64,000 nucleotides of DNA, taken from NCBI RefSeq assembly GCF_900115555.1, contig NZ_FOWX01000003.1, positions 124,001 through 188,000 on the forward strand, written 5' to 3'. The number at the start of each line of letters is the position of its first letter. Position 1 is the first letter of the stretch. This DNA comes from Pseudomonas borbori (GTDB taxonomy: Bacteria > Pseudomonadota > Gammaproteobacteria > Pseudomonadales > Pseudomonadaceae). The position numbers and the translations under genes were made by a program. This document shows positions 1 through 8,210 of the stretch, in pieces. A model generated the notes under the pieces. It saw only the letters and a list, made by a program, of their open reading frames with translations, did not search any database and was not told the DNA's origin.

Positions 1-4
1 TCAT
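1..4 (-). CDS. Start codon of a gene running off the left edge (predicted)
   Basis: The first four bases contain CAT, an ATG on the minus strand. It sits exactly where the start codon of the HAD gene at 3240-3908 sits relative to a duplicated upstream segment: in both copies seven bases separate the CAT from the shared sequence gtcctgaaagttcgttga. The AGGAC of the complement would be the ribosome binding site in both. I infer that a minus-strand gene, leftmost in this island, starts at position 4. Its product cannot be read. Confidence 0.55.
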
Positions 5-320
5 TTGGGCAGTCCTGAAAGTTCGTTGATAAAAGCGACGATACGTCGCAGCACCACGACTTCATTACAGCACCGTGAACCCAGCATATGACGTTAAAAG
101 CGCGAGCCACCCAACATAAACCACCGTTTTGCCGGCCACGCTCAGCAGACTTTGCGGGGCACTCCAGAACAGGGCATTTCCAGGCTATACGCACCCTTCC
201 GGGTCACGAATGCCTCTTCTAAAAGTAAGTGTAGACCGCTGCGTCCGCAGAAAATGCGCCCGGCAAAAACGCAAAACGGGCACCTCCCGAAGGAAGCACC
301 CGTGTCATGAGTAGCCGCGA
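5..320 (-). repeat. Upstream module A, copy 1
   Basis: This is a diverged direct repeat of 3909-4245. Shared blocks in the same order include cctgaaagttcgttga, cgtcgcagcaccacga, ttcattacagcacc, a GTTAAAA block, gcagaaaatgcgcc and the terminator hairpin. Copy 2 has an extra stretch of about 25 bases near its left end. In each copy the module lies between a minus-strand start codon on its left and the 3' end of a minus-strand gene on its right, so it acts as an intergenic leader plus terminator. No coding potential is evident. Confidence 0.8.
262..303 (-). terminator. Rho-independent terminator after the 2-hydroxyacid dehydrogenase gene
   Basis: On the minus strand a stem acgggtgcttcc / ggaggtgcccgt (with G-U pairs) closes on a TTCG tetraloop and is followed by TTTTGCGTTTTT. 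It lies about 105 bp past the stop codon at 408. Confidence 0.8.
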
Positions 321-407
321 TGATTCGCGCACTACCCGGCGCGATCATCGGTCAGCACAATCAGCTGCGGCGCGAGGTGGAACGTCGCGCGATCCCGGCG
401 GCTCGAC

Positions 408-1334
408 TCAATAACCGCGGGAGCGATCGATAACGTTCAAGAGCGCCTCGCCGCGCTGATGCCGGCGAAGATTATCCAGCAGGATCGGCGCGGCCGATTC
501 AGGCTGGGTCATGCTCGCCACATGGGGAGTCAGGAATACCCGCGGATGGGCCCAGAAGGGATGCTCGGCCGGCAGCGGCTCGGGATCGGTCACGTCGAGA
601 ATCGCGCGGGACAGTTGGCCCGAATCCAGCGCTTCGAGCAGATCGGCATCCACCAAATGCGGACCGCGGCCGACGTTGATCAGCGAGGCCCCGGCGGGCA
701 ACGCCGAGAACAGCTTGCGGTTCAGGATACCCTTGGTCGCCGACGTCAGCGGCACCAGACAAATCAGGATGTCGCAACCCTTGAGGAAGTGCTGCAACTG
801 ATCGGGGCCAGCGAAACTCTCGACGTTATCCAAGTGACGCAGCGAACGATTCCAACCGCGCAACCTGAAACCGTAGTTCGCCAGCCGCTGCAGAACGGCA
901 CTGCCGAGCGAGCCCATGCCCATGACGCCGATCGTGCGCGCCGAGGCAGGCGGCACTTCGAGCGGGTCCCAGGTACGCGCCGCCTTCGCCGCCACATAGT
1001 CGAAGAAGTCGCGGTGAAGGGCCAGCACGGCGAGGCTGACATATTCCACCATGCCGTCGATGATGCCGGGCTCGACCATCCTGACGATGGGAATGTGCTT
1101 GGGTACGGCGGAAAAGTCGACATGATCGACCCCGGCTCCCGAGGAAAAAAACACCTTCAGCCGAGGCAGCTTGGCGATGAACTCCGCCGGCGCCTGCCAG
1201 GCTATCAGGTATTCGACCTCGTCGAGGTTGCCGGCGTCAGGCCAGACCCGGAAGTCGAGTTCGGGGGCATGCTCGGCGAAGTAGCTCGCCCAAGCGGCCG
1301 CACGGGGTGCATCTGATCGATAGAGAATGCTCAT
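408..1334 (-). CDS. D-2-hydroxyacid dehydrogenase, glyoxylate/hydroxypyruvate reductase A-like
   Basis: A 308-residue NAD(P)-dependent 2-hydroxyacid dehydrogenase, likely a cytoplasmic reductase of glyoxylate, hydroxypyruvate or a similar 2-oxoacid. The dinucleotide loop GMGSLG lies near residues 139-144. The catalytic triad expected for the family is visible as Arg223 (NVGRG), Glu252 (DPEPLP) and His271 (TPHVA). Length and the absence of an N-terminal extension fit the GhrA branch. The start has an AGGA box seven bases upstream. Only nine bases separate it from the dehydratase gene upstream, so the two are co-transcribed; a dehydratase produces a 2-oxoacid that this enzyme could reduce, which is inference. 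The exact substrate is open. Confidence 0.85.
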   Translation of the reverse strand: MSILYRSDAPRAAAWASYFAEHAPELDFRVWPDAGNLDEVEYLIAWQAPAEFIAKLPRLKVFFSSGAGVDHVDFSAVPKHIPIVRMVEPGIIDGMVEYVSLAVLALHRDFFDYVAAKAARTWDPLEVPPASARTIGVMGMGSLGSAVLQRLANYGFRLRGWNRSLRHLDNVESFAGPDQLQHFLKGCDILICLVPLTSATKGILNRKLFSALPAGASLINVGRGPHLVDADLLEALDSGQLSRAILDVTDPEPLPAEHPFWAHPRVFLTPHVASMTQPESAAPILLDNLRRHQRGEALLNVIDRSRGY

Positions 1335-1343
1335 ATTGAAGTC

Positions 1344-3101
1344 CTACCAACCGCCTACCCAGCCGTCGAAGAGCCCTTCGGGAAGGGTGTCTTCGTCGGC
1401 GCCGCGGAGAAAGTCGAAGTCGCAGCCCAGATGGGCTTGCTCGATGTGTCGGTTGTAGAGATTGCGATAGCCGCGCTTGTGCTGGGACGCCGGAGGCTGC
1501 CATTCCTGGCGGCGACGCTCAAGTTCTTCCGGGGCGACGCAGAGTTCCAGCCGGCGAGCCGGAACATCAAGTTCGATGATGTCGCCGTTGCGCACCAGGG
1601 CGAGCGGACCGCCGATGGCGGCCTCGGGGGAAACGTGCAGCACCGCGGCGCCGTAGGCGGTACCGCTCATGCGCGCGTCCGAGATGCGCAACATATCGCG
1701 CACGCCACGTGCCATCAAATGGCGCGGCAGGGGCAGCATGCCCCACTCTGGCATCGCCGCGCCCACCGGGCCGGCGTTGCGCAGAATCAGCACGCTGTTC
1801 TCGTCGATGCCGAGTTCGGGATTGTCGATCTGGTCGGCGATGGTCTGCACATCCTCGAACACCACCGCCGGGCCACGATGACGGAACAGTCTCGGGTCCG
1901 CCGCGCAGGCCTTCATCACCGCCCCATCCGGCGCCAGGTTGCCCCTCACCACGACCATCGTCTCGCCTGACTTCACCGGATTGTCCAGGGCGCGAATAAC
2001 ATCGGTATCGACGACCTCGGCGGCCTCAATGATCTCGCCGATCGTGCGCCCGTCGACGGTCCGCGCATCCTGGTGCAAAAGCGGCTTGAGGGTCTTCAGC
2101 AGGCCCGGCACGCCGCCCGCGGCCATCAGTCGCTCGGTCAGGTGTTCGCCGGCGGGCTGGACGTTGGCGATCAGCGGCACACGGCGGGCGATCTCGTCGA
2201 AGCGGTCGAGGGTCAGCGGCACGCCAACGCGACCGGCGAGCGCCAGTAGGTGGATGATCGCGTTGGTCGAACCGCCCACCGCGCACAGCAGGGTGATGGC
2301 ATTGTCGAAGGCCCGCGCATCGAGAACTTCATCCGGGCGGGGGCTGCCTTCGATGGCCATACGCACGCTGCGCCGGCCCACCTCGCGGGCGATCTGATTG
2401 CGTCGGCGATCGGCCGCCGGCACCAGGCTGCTGCCGGGCAGCGACACCCCCAACGCCTCGCAGATGACCCCCATCGAGGAGGCGGTGCCCATCTCGGCGC
2501 AGTGGCCCGCTGTGCCCATGACACTGCGTTCGAACGCGGCGAAGTCGCCCTCGGAGAGCTCGCCGGCGCGCAACTGGTCCACCAGACGCCAGACGCCGGT
2601 GGCGTTCGCCAGATTGCCGCCGGTCGCCGAGCGCGGCGTAGCCGGGCCGCTGGTCAGGAAGATAAATGGCACGCCGGCACTCGCGGCACCCATCAGCAGC
2701 GCCGGCTGGGTTTTGTCGCAGCCCCCGAGCAGCACTACCGCATCGAATGGATAGGCGCGGATCGACTCCTCGGCCTCCATCGAGAGCAGGTTACGAAAGG
2801 GGAACGAGCTCGGTTTGATGATGTTCTCGCTGAGCGACATCATCGGCGCCTCGAACGGGATACCGCCCGCCTCGAGAATCCCCACCCTCACCTCTTCCGC
2901 GAGGGTACGAAGATTGAGATTGCACGGGTTGATGTCGGACCAGGTATTGAGGATGCCCACCACGGGGCGCTCCATCAGATCCTCGCGGCTCCAGCCGACG
3001 GCCGACAAGGTCGAGCGATGCACGAAGCCAGGCAGGTCATCCTTGCGGAACCAGCGCGCGCTGCGCAGCGGCCGGCTGTCTTTGGTGTTGTTATCGCTCA
3101 T
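1344..3101 (-). CDS. IlvD/Edd-family dehydratase, sugar-acid (arabinonate-like) type
   Basis: A 585-residue dihydroxy-acid/6-phosphogluconate dehydratase family protein. These are Fe-S enzymes that remove water from a 2,3-dihydroxyacid to give a 2-oxo-3-deoxyacid. The three cluster cysteines are visible: Cys60 (DINPCN), Cys128 (GGCDKT) and Cys201 (GHCAEM). The context NTWSDINPCN resembles pentonate and other sugar-acid dehydratases more than biosynthetic IlvD. The start has an AAGGTGAT ribosome binding site. It is the first gene of a pair with the downstream 2-hydroxyacid dehydrogenase. With the OtnK/OtnC genes elsewhere in the island it supports acid-sugar breakdown. Substrate specificity cannot be assigned by eye. 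Confidence 0.85.
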   Translation of the reverse strand: MSDNNTKDSRPLRSARWFRKDDLPGFVHRSTLSAVGWSREDLMERPVVGILNTWSDINPCNLNLRTLAEEVRVGILEAGGIPFEAPMMSLSENIIKPSSFPFRNLLSMEAEESIRAYPFDAVVLLGGCDKTQPALLMGAASAGVPFIFLTSGPATPRSATGGNLANATGVWRLVDQLRAGELSEGDFAAFERSVMGTAGHCAEMGTASSMGVICEALGVSLPGSSLVPAADRRRNQIAREVGRRSVRMAIEGSPRPDEVLDARAFDNAITLLCAVGGSTNAIIHLLALAGRVGVPLTLDRFDEIARRVPLIANVQPAGEHLTERLMAAGGVPGLLKTLKPLLHQDARTVDGRTIGEIIEAAEVVDTDVIRALDNPVKSGETMVVVRGNLAPDGAVMKACAADPRLFRHRGPAVVFEDVQTIADQIDNPELGIDENSVLILRNAGPVGAAMPEWGMLPLPRHLMARGVRDMLRISDARMSGTAYGAAVLHVSPEAAIGGPLALVRNGDIIELDVPARRLELCVAPEELERRRQEWQPPASQHKRGYRNLYNRHIEQAHLGCDFDFLRGADEDTLPEGLFDGWVGGW

Positions 3102-3239
3102 GGGATCACCTTGTAGTCACGCTGCTCGGGGAATTCTGTTTGGGCATTGCAAAAGTGATTTGCCGTTTACGCCATGCATTCAGCGCAAAGGCGCTGGCGA
3201 CGAGAACGCCGCCAGGCCGGGGTGAAGCGACGGTACGAC
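3102..3239. other. Intergenic stretch between HAD gene and dehydratase
   Basis: About 140 bp between two minus-strand genes. It presumably holds the dehydratase promoter. I see no convincing hairpin followed by a T tract and no coding sequence. Confidence 0.4.
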
Positions 3240-3908
3240 TCAGAGACCGACCAGACCGGCCAGCCCGCCGATATCGGCGATCTGCCGATAGTTGTAGCAG
3301 GCGTTGCCCGGCTGCTCGTGACCACGGGCGACGAAGGCCTTGTTCTTGATCTTCATGTCTTCGGCCGGCATCAGGTCGTAGCGGAAGCTCGAGGACACGT
3401 GCATCACGTCCTCCGGACCACAACCGAGGTTGTCGAGCATGAATTCGAAGGCCTGCAGGCGCGGCTTGTAAGCCTGGGCTTGCTGAGCGGTGAAGACCTT
3501 GTGGAAAGGCACACCCAGCTTGTCGACGTTGGACATGATCTGCTCGTCCATGGCGTTGGAGAAAATCACCAGGGGGATCTTGTCGGCGATCTTCGCCAGA
3601 CCGGCGGTCACGTCGGGATGCGGACCCCAGGTCGGCACGGCGTTGTAGTAAAGCTGGCCTTCACCGCGATATTCGATGCCCCAGCGCTTGCACAGGCGCG
3701 ACATGGCGGTATCGAGAATTTCATCGTAAGGACGCCAGTCACCCATCACCTGGTCCAGGCGATAGGCAGTGAAGTCCTTGACGAACTGATCCATCTGCTC
3801 AGGGGCAACGCGATCGGCGAACAGTTCGCGCGTCAGGGGGCCCATCTGGAAGTTGGTCAGCGTGCCGTAGCAGTCGAAGGTGATGTACTTGGGGCGCAGA
3901 AAGCTCAT
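3240..3908 (-). CDS. Haloacid dehalogenase type II-like protein (HAD paralogue 1)
   Basis: A 222-residue HAD-superfamily protein. Motif I is FDCYGTL with nucleophile Asp12. The second Asp of phosphatases (DxD) is Tyr here, as in L-2-haloacid dehalogenases. Motif II is IFSNAM, the motif III lysine lies in AYKPR, and motif IV is VSSSFRYDL. It is clearly paralogous to the protein at 9267-9980, sharing DCYGTL, VPTW, NLGCGPE-like and VSSS blocks. I chose the ATG at 3908 because an AGGAC box precedes it and homology begins there; the reading frame is open further upstream into module A. Whether it removes halide or acts on another substrate is unknown. Confidence 0.8.
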   Translation of the reverse strand: MSFLRPKYITFDCYGTLTNFQMGPLTRELFADRVAPEQMDQFVKDFTAYRLDQVMGDWRPYDEILDTAMSRLCKRWGIEYRGEGQLYYNAVPTWGPHPDVTAGLAKIADKIPLVIFSNAMDEQIMSNVDKLGVPFHKVFTAQQAQAYKPRLQAFEFMLDNLGCGPEDVMHVSSSFRYDLMPAEDMKIKNKAFVARGHEQPGNACYNYRQIADIGGLAGLVGL

Positions 3909-4245
3909 AAGTGCGGTCCTGAAAGTTCGTTGAGTTGATGCACTGCCAAGCATTTGCTGCTCGCGAGGAGCGACGATGCGTCGCAGCACCACGAATTCAT
4001 TACAGCACCATGAAACCAGCAGATGGCGTTAAAAACGCGGGCCAGCCGTCACAAACTACCGTTTTACCGGGGATGCCCAGCAGACCTTACGGGCCCCCGC
4101 AGAGCAGGGCCTGTCCAGGCCATACGTAGCCTTGCGGGCCAGTGAAGCTCGCTCTTGAAGCACCTGCAGGGCACCACACCAGCAGAAAATGCGCCTGACA
4201 AAAGCACGAAACGGGCGCCTCCCGAGGGAAGCACCCGTTGCCGTT
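3909..4245 (-). repeat. Upstream module A, copy 2
   Basis: The second copy of the duplicated intergenic segment described at 5-320. It sits directly upstream of the HAD start codon at 3908 and ends with the aldehyde dehydrogenase terminator. It is about 25 bases longer than copy 1 near the HAD end. Conservation of both ends but drift in the middle suggests an old duplication retained for its promoter/leader or terminator. Confidence 0.8.
4198..4238 (-). terminator. Rho-independent terminator after the aldehyde dehydrogenase gene
   Basis: On the minus strand the arms acgggtgcttccc and gggaggcgcccgt form a 13-pair stem with two G-U pairs, followed by TTTCGTGCTTTT. It begins about 34 bp beyond the aldehyde dehydrogenase stop codon. 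It is homologous to the terminator at 262-303. Confidence 0.85.
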
Positions 4246-4271
4246 ATTGGCGACTTTTCAGAGTCGATCGA

Positions 4272-5744
4272 TCAGTTGGCGATATCGATCAGCACGCTCT
4301 TGTGCCGCAGATTGGCCGCGAAAGCTTCGTAGCCCAGATCCTTGCCGATCCCCGAGCGCTTGTAGCCCCCGGTCGGCAGGATGTGGTCGTCGCTGCGCCC
4401 GTAGCGGTTGACCCACACCGTGCCGGCCTCCAAACCTCGAACCAGACGCAGCGCGCGATTGAGGTCGGCGGTGTGTACGCCAGCGGCCAGGCCGTAGGTG
4501 GGGTGCTCGGCGAGGCGTAGCGCCTGCTCCTCATCCTCGAAGGTCTGCACCGTCAGCACCGGGCCGAAGATTTCCTCGAGTACCGCCGGGTTGCGGCTGT
4601 CCGGCGTGCTCAGCAGGGTTGGCTGGTAGTAGGCGCCGCCAAGCCCCTCGATCTGGCCACCACCTTCCAGCACTTCGGCGCCGGCCTGGCGCGAACGCTG
4701 GACGATACCGTCGATCCGCTCGACCTGCTGACGGGAGATGATCGGCGACAGACTGGTCTGCGTCGACCAGGTGTGGCCGGGGCGCAGCTCGCGGAAGTAG
4801 CCCTGCAGGCACTCGACGAAGGGCTCGAGGATCGAGCGCTCGATGATCAGCCGCGAGCCCGACACGCAGACCTGCCCGGCATTGCCGGTGATTCCCATGG
4901 CCACGCTGCGGGCGGTCTTGCGCAGGTCCGGGACATCGGCGAACACCAGTTGCGGGCTCTTGCCGCCGAGTTCGAGGGTCACCGGCTTCGGCCCGAACTG
5001 GGCGCAGGTGGACATAATGCTCGCGCCGGTGGAGGTGGAGCCGGTGAAGGTCACCTTGCTGATCCGCGGGTGACGACACAGGGCATCGCCCGTGGTCCGC
5101 CCATCGCCCTGCACCACGTTGAAGATGCCTGCCGGGATCCCCGCCTGCACCGCCAGTTCGGCGTAGCGCAGGATGGAGAACGGAGTGAGTTCCGAGGGCT
5201 TGAGCACCACCGCGTTGCCGGCCGCCAGGGCCGGGGCGACCTTCCAGTTGGCCATGCTCAGCGGAAAATTCCACGGTGCGATGGCGCCAATCACCCCGTA
5301 GGGTTCGGCGATCTGCATGCCCAGGCGGTCATGCTGGGTCGCCGCGACCTGGCCGCCGTGCTTATCGGCGAGTTCGGCGAAAAAGCGCAAAACCTCGGCC
5401 ACGTACGGAATGTCCCAGGCCAGCACATCTTTGTGCGGACGGGTCGAACCGATCGCTTCCAGCGGCGCAAGGGTCGCCGCATCCGCCTCGATCAAGTCGG
5501 CCCAGCGGCGCATGGCGCGGGTGCGCTCGCGCGGCGGCCGGGTCGCCCAGTCACTCTGGCGAAAGGCCTGCCAGGCGTTCTCCACCGCCTCGTCCACCAG
5601 CGCCACATCGGCAATCGGCAGCGGGGCGTAGTACTGGCCATCGGAGGGGCGTACCACTTCCAGCCCCGGCAGGCCGTTGCGGTATGTCCCGCCGATAAAA
5701 TGGGCACTGCGTACCTTGACGCTGCTGGGGTCGAAGCTGTTCAT
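4272..5744 (-). CDS. NAD(P)-dependent aldehyde dehydrogenase
   Basis: A 490-residue aldehyde dehydrogenase superfamily protein that would oxidise an aldehyde, perhaps a semialdehyde, to the acid. Visible active-site elements are Asn159 in PWNF, Lys182 in LKPSE, the GSTSTG loop, Glu258 in LELGGKSP and catalytic Cys293 in GQVCVSG. The length is typical of the family. The start carries a GGAG box. It is a single-gene unit with its own terminator and a long upstream region that includes a repeated element also found near the OprD and GNAT genes. Its position beside an aminotransferase/phospholyase operon suggests it takes a semialdehyde product, which is inference. Confidence 0.88.
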   Translation of the reverse strand: MNSFDPSSVKVRSAHFIGGTYRNGLPGLEVVRPSDGQYYAPLPIADVALVDEAVENAWQAFRQSDWATRPPRERTRAMRRWADLIEADAATLAPLEAIGSTRPHKDVLAWDIPYVAEVLRFFAELADKHGGQVAATQHDRLGMQIAEPYGVIGAIAPWNFPLSMANWKVAPALAAGNAVVLKPSELTPFSILRYAELAVQAGIPAGIFNVVQGDGRTTGDALCRHPRISKVTFTGSTSTGASIMSTCAQFGPKPVTLELGGKSPQLVFADVPDLRKTARSVAMGITGNAGQVCVSGSRLIIERSILEPFVECLQGYFRELRPGHTWSTQTSLSPIISRQQVERIDGIVQRSRQAGAEVLEGGGQIEGLGGAYYQPTLLSTPDSRNPAVLEEIFGPVLTVQTFEDEEQALRLAEHPTYGLAAGVHTADLNRALRLVRGLEAGTVWVNRYGRSDDHILPTGGYKRSGIGKDLGYEAFAANLRHKSVLIDIAN

Positions 5745-6323
5745 AAAGGACTCCGGGAAGGGGCTGGGCGCCAGTTGGCGATGAGTTGCCAGGCCTCCAT
5801 CCTAGAAAAAATCGACCCGTATGTGCTGCCGACCTTAACCCCCATTTGAGCAGTAGCTGCGGTCTGTCGAGCCGCCATTTATGCAATCTACCGAAAGCCC
5901 TCTTAAGCCCGCAGCTTCGTAGGGTGGGTTAGCCGCCTGTTGCATTCGTCGATCGACTCGCTGTGCCGGGTGCGGCGTAACCCACCATCGGCGCAACACC
6001 GTCCATCGCCTGGTGGGTTACGCGGCGCACGACCTTCATCCGCGCCTGGACGACCGGCATTCGGCGCCGCTAACCTGCGCGGCCCGCCCCCCCTACGGAA
6101 GCAGCGCTCGGCACCTCTTGCCCAAACGGCAACAGGCCCCTAGTGTCACGTCCACCATCATATGTCGGTTTAACGCCAGGCTTGCGTGGGAGGGGCCGGG
6201 CGGCGTTCCGCTTTAGCCGCGATTGACCTTAAAGGCGCTGGAAGCATCGCGGCTGAAGCCCCCCCACGGACTGCGACAAATGATTCGTGTCACGGCACTA
6301 GTGATGCATGACGCAGCACTCGA
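5745..6323. other. Intergenic region with element D and a REP-like cluster
   Basis: A 579-bp region without a credible gene. Bases 5790-5895 resemble 25475-25570, sharing gagcagta-ctg and aatct-ccgaa blocks, and may be a regulatory element. Bases 5919-6030 carry three alternating copies of a GGTGGGTTA / TAACCCACC motif typical of Pseudomonas intergenic palindromes. The remainder to 6323 has no clear signal. Confidence 0.6.
5919..6030. repeat. REP-like palindromic cluster
   Basis: GTAGGGTGGGTTAGCCGC at 5919, its inverse GCGGCGTAACCCACC at 5972 and a third direct unit TGGTGGGTTACGCGGCG at 6011. It lies downstream of the Lrp gene and upstream of the aldehyde dehydrogenase gene. Confidence 0.6.
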
Positions 6324-6827
6324 TCAATCCCAGCTCGGCCTACCGCTCGCGATGGTATTCAGCGGATATCCGCGTTGCTCGAGCGGCTGGCGCAAGACGA
6401 TGCGGCTGGCGAATTTCTCGATCCCGATATCGTCTTCCAGCATCCGATCCATGAGCGCCTGAAAATAGGTAATGCTGGGCGCCACGATTTTCAGCAGGTA
6501 ATCGTAACCGCCACTGACGTTGTAGCATTCGACGATTTCGTGGTACTTGCCGGCCCCTGCTTCGAATTTACGGAAGTCGCAGGGCCGATGACTGCTGATG
6601 GTCACCTCGGAAAACACGATTACGTGGCCGCCCAGCTTCTCCAGTGCGACCTCCGCGCGGTAACCCCGGATAATACCGATTTCCTGAAGCCGTTTCGTAC
6701 GCAGGAGACATGGGCTCTCACTGAGGCCAATGGCCGCGGACAGATCGACATTCGAACAGCGTCCCTCGCGCTGCAGATGCACAAGAATCTTGAGATCGAA
6801 CGGGTCGAGGGAAGCTGAAGGTCGCAT
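6324..6827 (-). CDS. Lrp/AsnC-family transcriptional regulator
   Basis: A 167-residue leucine-responsive-type regulator. The N-terminal winged helix-turn-helix (LDPFDLKILVHLQREGR, then DLSAAIGLSESPC, about residues 7-50) is followed by an AsnC ligand-binding/oligomerisation domain that includes SGGYDYLLKIV. It follows the class III PLP-enzyme gene by 30 bp on the same strand and is probably the last gene of the HAD-kinase-lyase operon. AsnC-type regulators of catabolic clusters usually sense a pathway intermediate and bind upstream DNA. It is the only regulator gene inside the island and so the best candidate for recognising the shared upstream modules. Confidence 0.9.
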   Translation of the reverse strand: MRPSASLDPFDLKILVHLQREGRCSNVDLSAAIGLSESPCLLRTKRLQEIGIIRGYRAEVALEKLGGHVIVFSEVTISSHRPCDFRKFEAGAGKYHEIVECYNVSGGYDYLLKIVAPSITYFQALMDRMLEDDIGIEKFASRIVLRQPLEQRGYPLNTIASGRPSWD

Positions 6828-6857
6828 GAGTCGATAGTACCTCGGATGCCGGCCCTG

Positions 6858-8210
6858 TTAGCGCGCTTTTGCCGATTGCGCTTCGGTTAGCGCTGCGTCG
6901 AGCGTTTCGATCACCATACCGGCTTGTTCCGCGGACAGCACCAGCGGCGGTCGAATCTTCAGCACGTTGTGGCCCATCGCACAGGCGCTGAGCAGGACGC
7001 CCTTGTCGCGCATCAGGTTGACCACCCGGCTGGTGAGCTCGCGATCGGGGGCTCGCGATGCGCGATCCGAGACCAGCTCCACACCGACGAACATGCCCGC
7101 GCCACGTACATCACCAATGGCCTCGTGCCGGGTGGCAAGCGCGGCGATGCCGTCGTGAAGGATCTTCCCGACCTTGGCGGCATGCTGCACCAGGCCTTCC
7201 TTCTCGATCGTATCGAGCACGGCCAACGCCGCCGCGCAGGATACGGTGTTGCCGGCGAAGGTATTGAAGTACCTCGAGTTCTTGCCGAATTCCGCCAATA
7301 CGTCAGCGGTGGCCAACAGCCCCGCGACAGGTTGTCCATTGCCCATCGGTTTGCCCAGGGTGACGATGTCGGGGATCAGGCCGTGACGCTGAAAGCCCCA
7401 CATATGCTCGCCGGTGCGACCGAAACCGGGCTGGACCTCGTCGGCGATGAAAATGCCGCCGGCCCGCTTGATCGCCTCGACCGCGCCCTTCAAGAAACCC
7501 GCCGGGCCCGGGAGGATGCCGTCGCTGGTGAACAGGGAATCGACGATCAGTGCCGCCGGCTTGATGCCGTGACGCTGAAGATCGGCGATCGCCGCCTCGA
7601 CATCGCGGGTGAAGCGCTCGCCGAGATCGGCACCCTCGGCATGATAGAGGCGCGGTGCCGGGACCAGACGAACGTGGGCACCGAGATCGACTGTCGGGCC
7701 GAGCGATGGCGAGAATTGCGACACGGCATCGGTGAAGCCGTGATAGGCGGTTTCGGTCACGATCACGCCGGTGCCGCCGGTGCGGACCTTGGCGATGCGA
7801 TAGGCGACGTCGTTCGCCTCGCTGCCGGTGCAGGTCAACATCAGATGCGCAAGGTCAGTCTCGGGCACGGTCGCGAGCAGGCGTTCGGCCAGTTCGAGAA
7901 TGGTGTCGTGCAGATAGCGGGTATTGGTCGCCAGCGTCTGCGCCTGCTTGCAGATCGCCTCGGTCACCGCCGGGTGACAGTGCCCGAGGGAGGCCACGTT
8001 GTTGTAAACATCGAGGTAACGGCGACCCTGCGGGTCGATCAGCCACACGCCTTCGCCGCGCACGATGTGCAGCGGATGCTCGTACATCAGCCGATAGGCG
8101 GGGCCGAGCAAGGCATCACGGCGCTCGATCATCGCCGCGGTGACGGGACCCACATCGGCACGTCCGGGGATATAGGCGTTGACCATGTTGAGGTCAGTGG
8201 TGCTTTTCAT
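6858..8210 (-). CDS. Class III PLP-dependent aminotransferase/phospholyase
   Basis: A 450-residue fold-type I PLP enzyme. Asp257 in IADEV and the Schiff-base Lys287 in TLGKPMGNG are visible. The GKPMGNG context matches the ethanolamine-phosphate / 5-phosphohydroxylysine phospholyase (AGXT2-like) subfamily rather than GABA or ornithine aminotransferases. The residue after PMGNG is Gln where that subfamily usually has His. I chose the ATG at 8210 with an AAGGA box; an upstream in-frame ATG at 8258 lies deeper inside the kinase gene. The gene overlaps the end of the kinase gene, and a kinase plus lyase acting in sequence on a hydroxylated amine is the known logic of this pair. A plain transaminase remains possible. 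Confidence 0.8.
   Translation of the reverse strand: MKSTTDLNMVNAYIPGRADVGPVTAAMIERRDALLGPAYRLMYEHPLHIVRGEGVWLIDPQGRRYLDVYNNVASLGHCHPAVTEAICKQAQTLATNTRYLHDTILELAERLLATVPETDLAHLMLTCTGSEANDVAYRIAKVRTGGTGVIVTETAYHGFTDAVSQFSPSLGPTVDLGAHVRLVPAPRLYHAEGADLGERFTRDVEAAIADLQRHGIKPAALIVDSLFTSDGILPGPAGFLKGAVEAIKRAGGIFIADEVQPGFGRTGEHMWGFQRHGLIPDIVTLGKPMGNGQPVAGLLATADVLAEFGKNSRYFNTFAGNTVSCAAALAVLDTIEKEGLVQHAAKVGKILHDGIAALATRHEAIGDVRGAGMFVGVELVSDRASRAPDRELTSRVVNLMRDKGVLLSACAMGHNVLKIRPPLVLSAEQAGMVIETLDAALTEAQSAKAR

Noticed and set aside
459-1316. Long plus-strand open frames opposite the island genes (for example here and at 2250-3116, 4773-5849, 6924-8213)
   Set aside because: They are antisense shadows in GC-rich DNA: low-complexity Arg/Gly/His-rich translations, no ribosome binding sites and no family resemblance, while the opposite strand encodes clear enzymes.
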